A DNA stretch of 5,800 nucleotides from JBLHUT01 sp047629975 (GTDB lineage Bacteria > Pseudomonadota > Alphaproteobacteria > Rhodobacterales > Rhodobacteraceae), in assembly GCA_047629975.1 (NCBI GenBank), contig JBLHUT010000228.1, positions 1 through 5,800 of the forward strand, in the 5' to 3' direction. Both the position numbers and the translations under genes were made by a program. Below are positions 5,751 to 5,800 of the stretch, in pieces. Under the pieces are notes generated by a model. It saw nothing but the letters and a program-made list of their open reading frames with translations, did not search any database and was not told where the DNA came from. The first letter of the stretch is position 1. Every line of letters begins with the position of its first letter.

Positions 5751-5800
5751 GGGAATCTGTCCTTCTACCTGTGCGTGGCGATGTAGGTTTCAAATCTGGA

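Noticed and set aside
5751..5800. Possible promoter or cobalamin riboswitch before the HIG1-type/adenosyltransferase operon.
   Set aside because: Only 50 nt are visible, holding a ribosome site and nothing recognisable as a B12 box. The region beyond the edge cannot be judged.

Overview
The window looks like a chromosomal segment of an alphaproteobacterium, most likely the Roseobacter group of the Rhodobacterales. The evidence is the moderately GC-rich coding sequence, the order small HIG1-type membrane protein / PduO-type cobalamin adenosyltransferase / etfB / etfA / 3-hydroxybutyryl-CoA dehydrogenase on one strand, and a DUF6473-like protein I associate with that group. The taxonomic call is inference from gene content; no rRNA or other marker is present. 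I see no tRNA, rRNA, CRISPR array, insertion sequence, prophage or plasmid feature.

Layout. From 1 to 1016 (+) is the 3' part of a tandem-domain ABC transporter ATPase of the peptide/nickel/glutathione importer type. It is cut by the left edge within the first nucleotide-binding domain. A bidirectional hairpin terminator (1045-1082) separates it from the convergent 3-hydroxybutyryl-CoA dehydrogenase gene (1089-1964, -). A short divergent spacer (1965-2097) leads into a plus-strand DUF6473-like gene (2098-2937), which ends at a second strong terminator (2959-2994). On the minus strand follow etfA (3019-3945) and etfB (3945-4706), transcribed etfB to etfA with a 1-nt TGATG overlap. A 263-nt gap (4707-4969) holds no convincing gene but does hold a perfect 22-bp palindrome and a second GC-rich hairpin. 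Further right are the cobalamin adenosyltransferase gene (4970-5542, -) and, 4 nt upstream of it, the HIG1-type two-helix membrane protein gene (5547-5750, -). The last 50 bases carry only the leader of that gene.

How the genes may work together. The minus-strand genes share a link to acyl-CoA metabolism. The dehydrogenase interconverts (S)-3-hydroxybutyryl-CoA and acetoacetyl-CoA. EtfAB carries electrons from acyl-CoA dehydrogenases to the respiratory chain. The adenosyltransferase makes adenosylcobalamin, the cofactor of acyl-CoA mutases. The HIG1-type protein points to the respiratory membrane. This grouping is inference; the plus-strand DUF6473-like gene interrupts it and its role is unknown.

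Overall this is mostly ordinary core metabolism. I did not find a clearly new system. The items most worth a second look are the DUF6473-like gene with possible SGNH-hydrolase features, the palindrome cluster between the adenosyltransferase gene and etfB, and the tight pairing of the HIG1-type gene with the adenosyltransferase gene.
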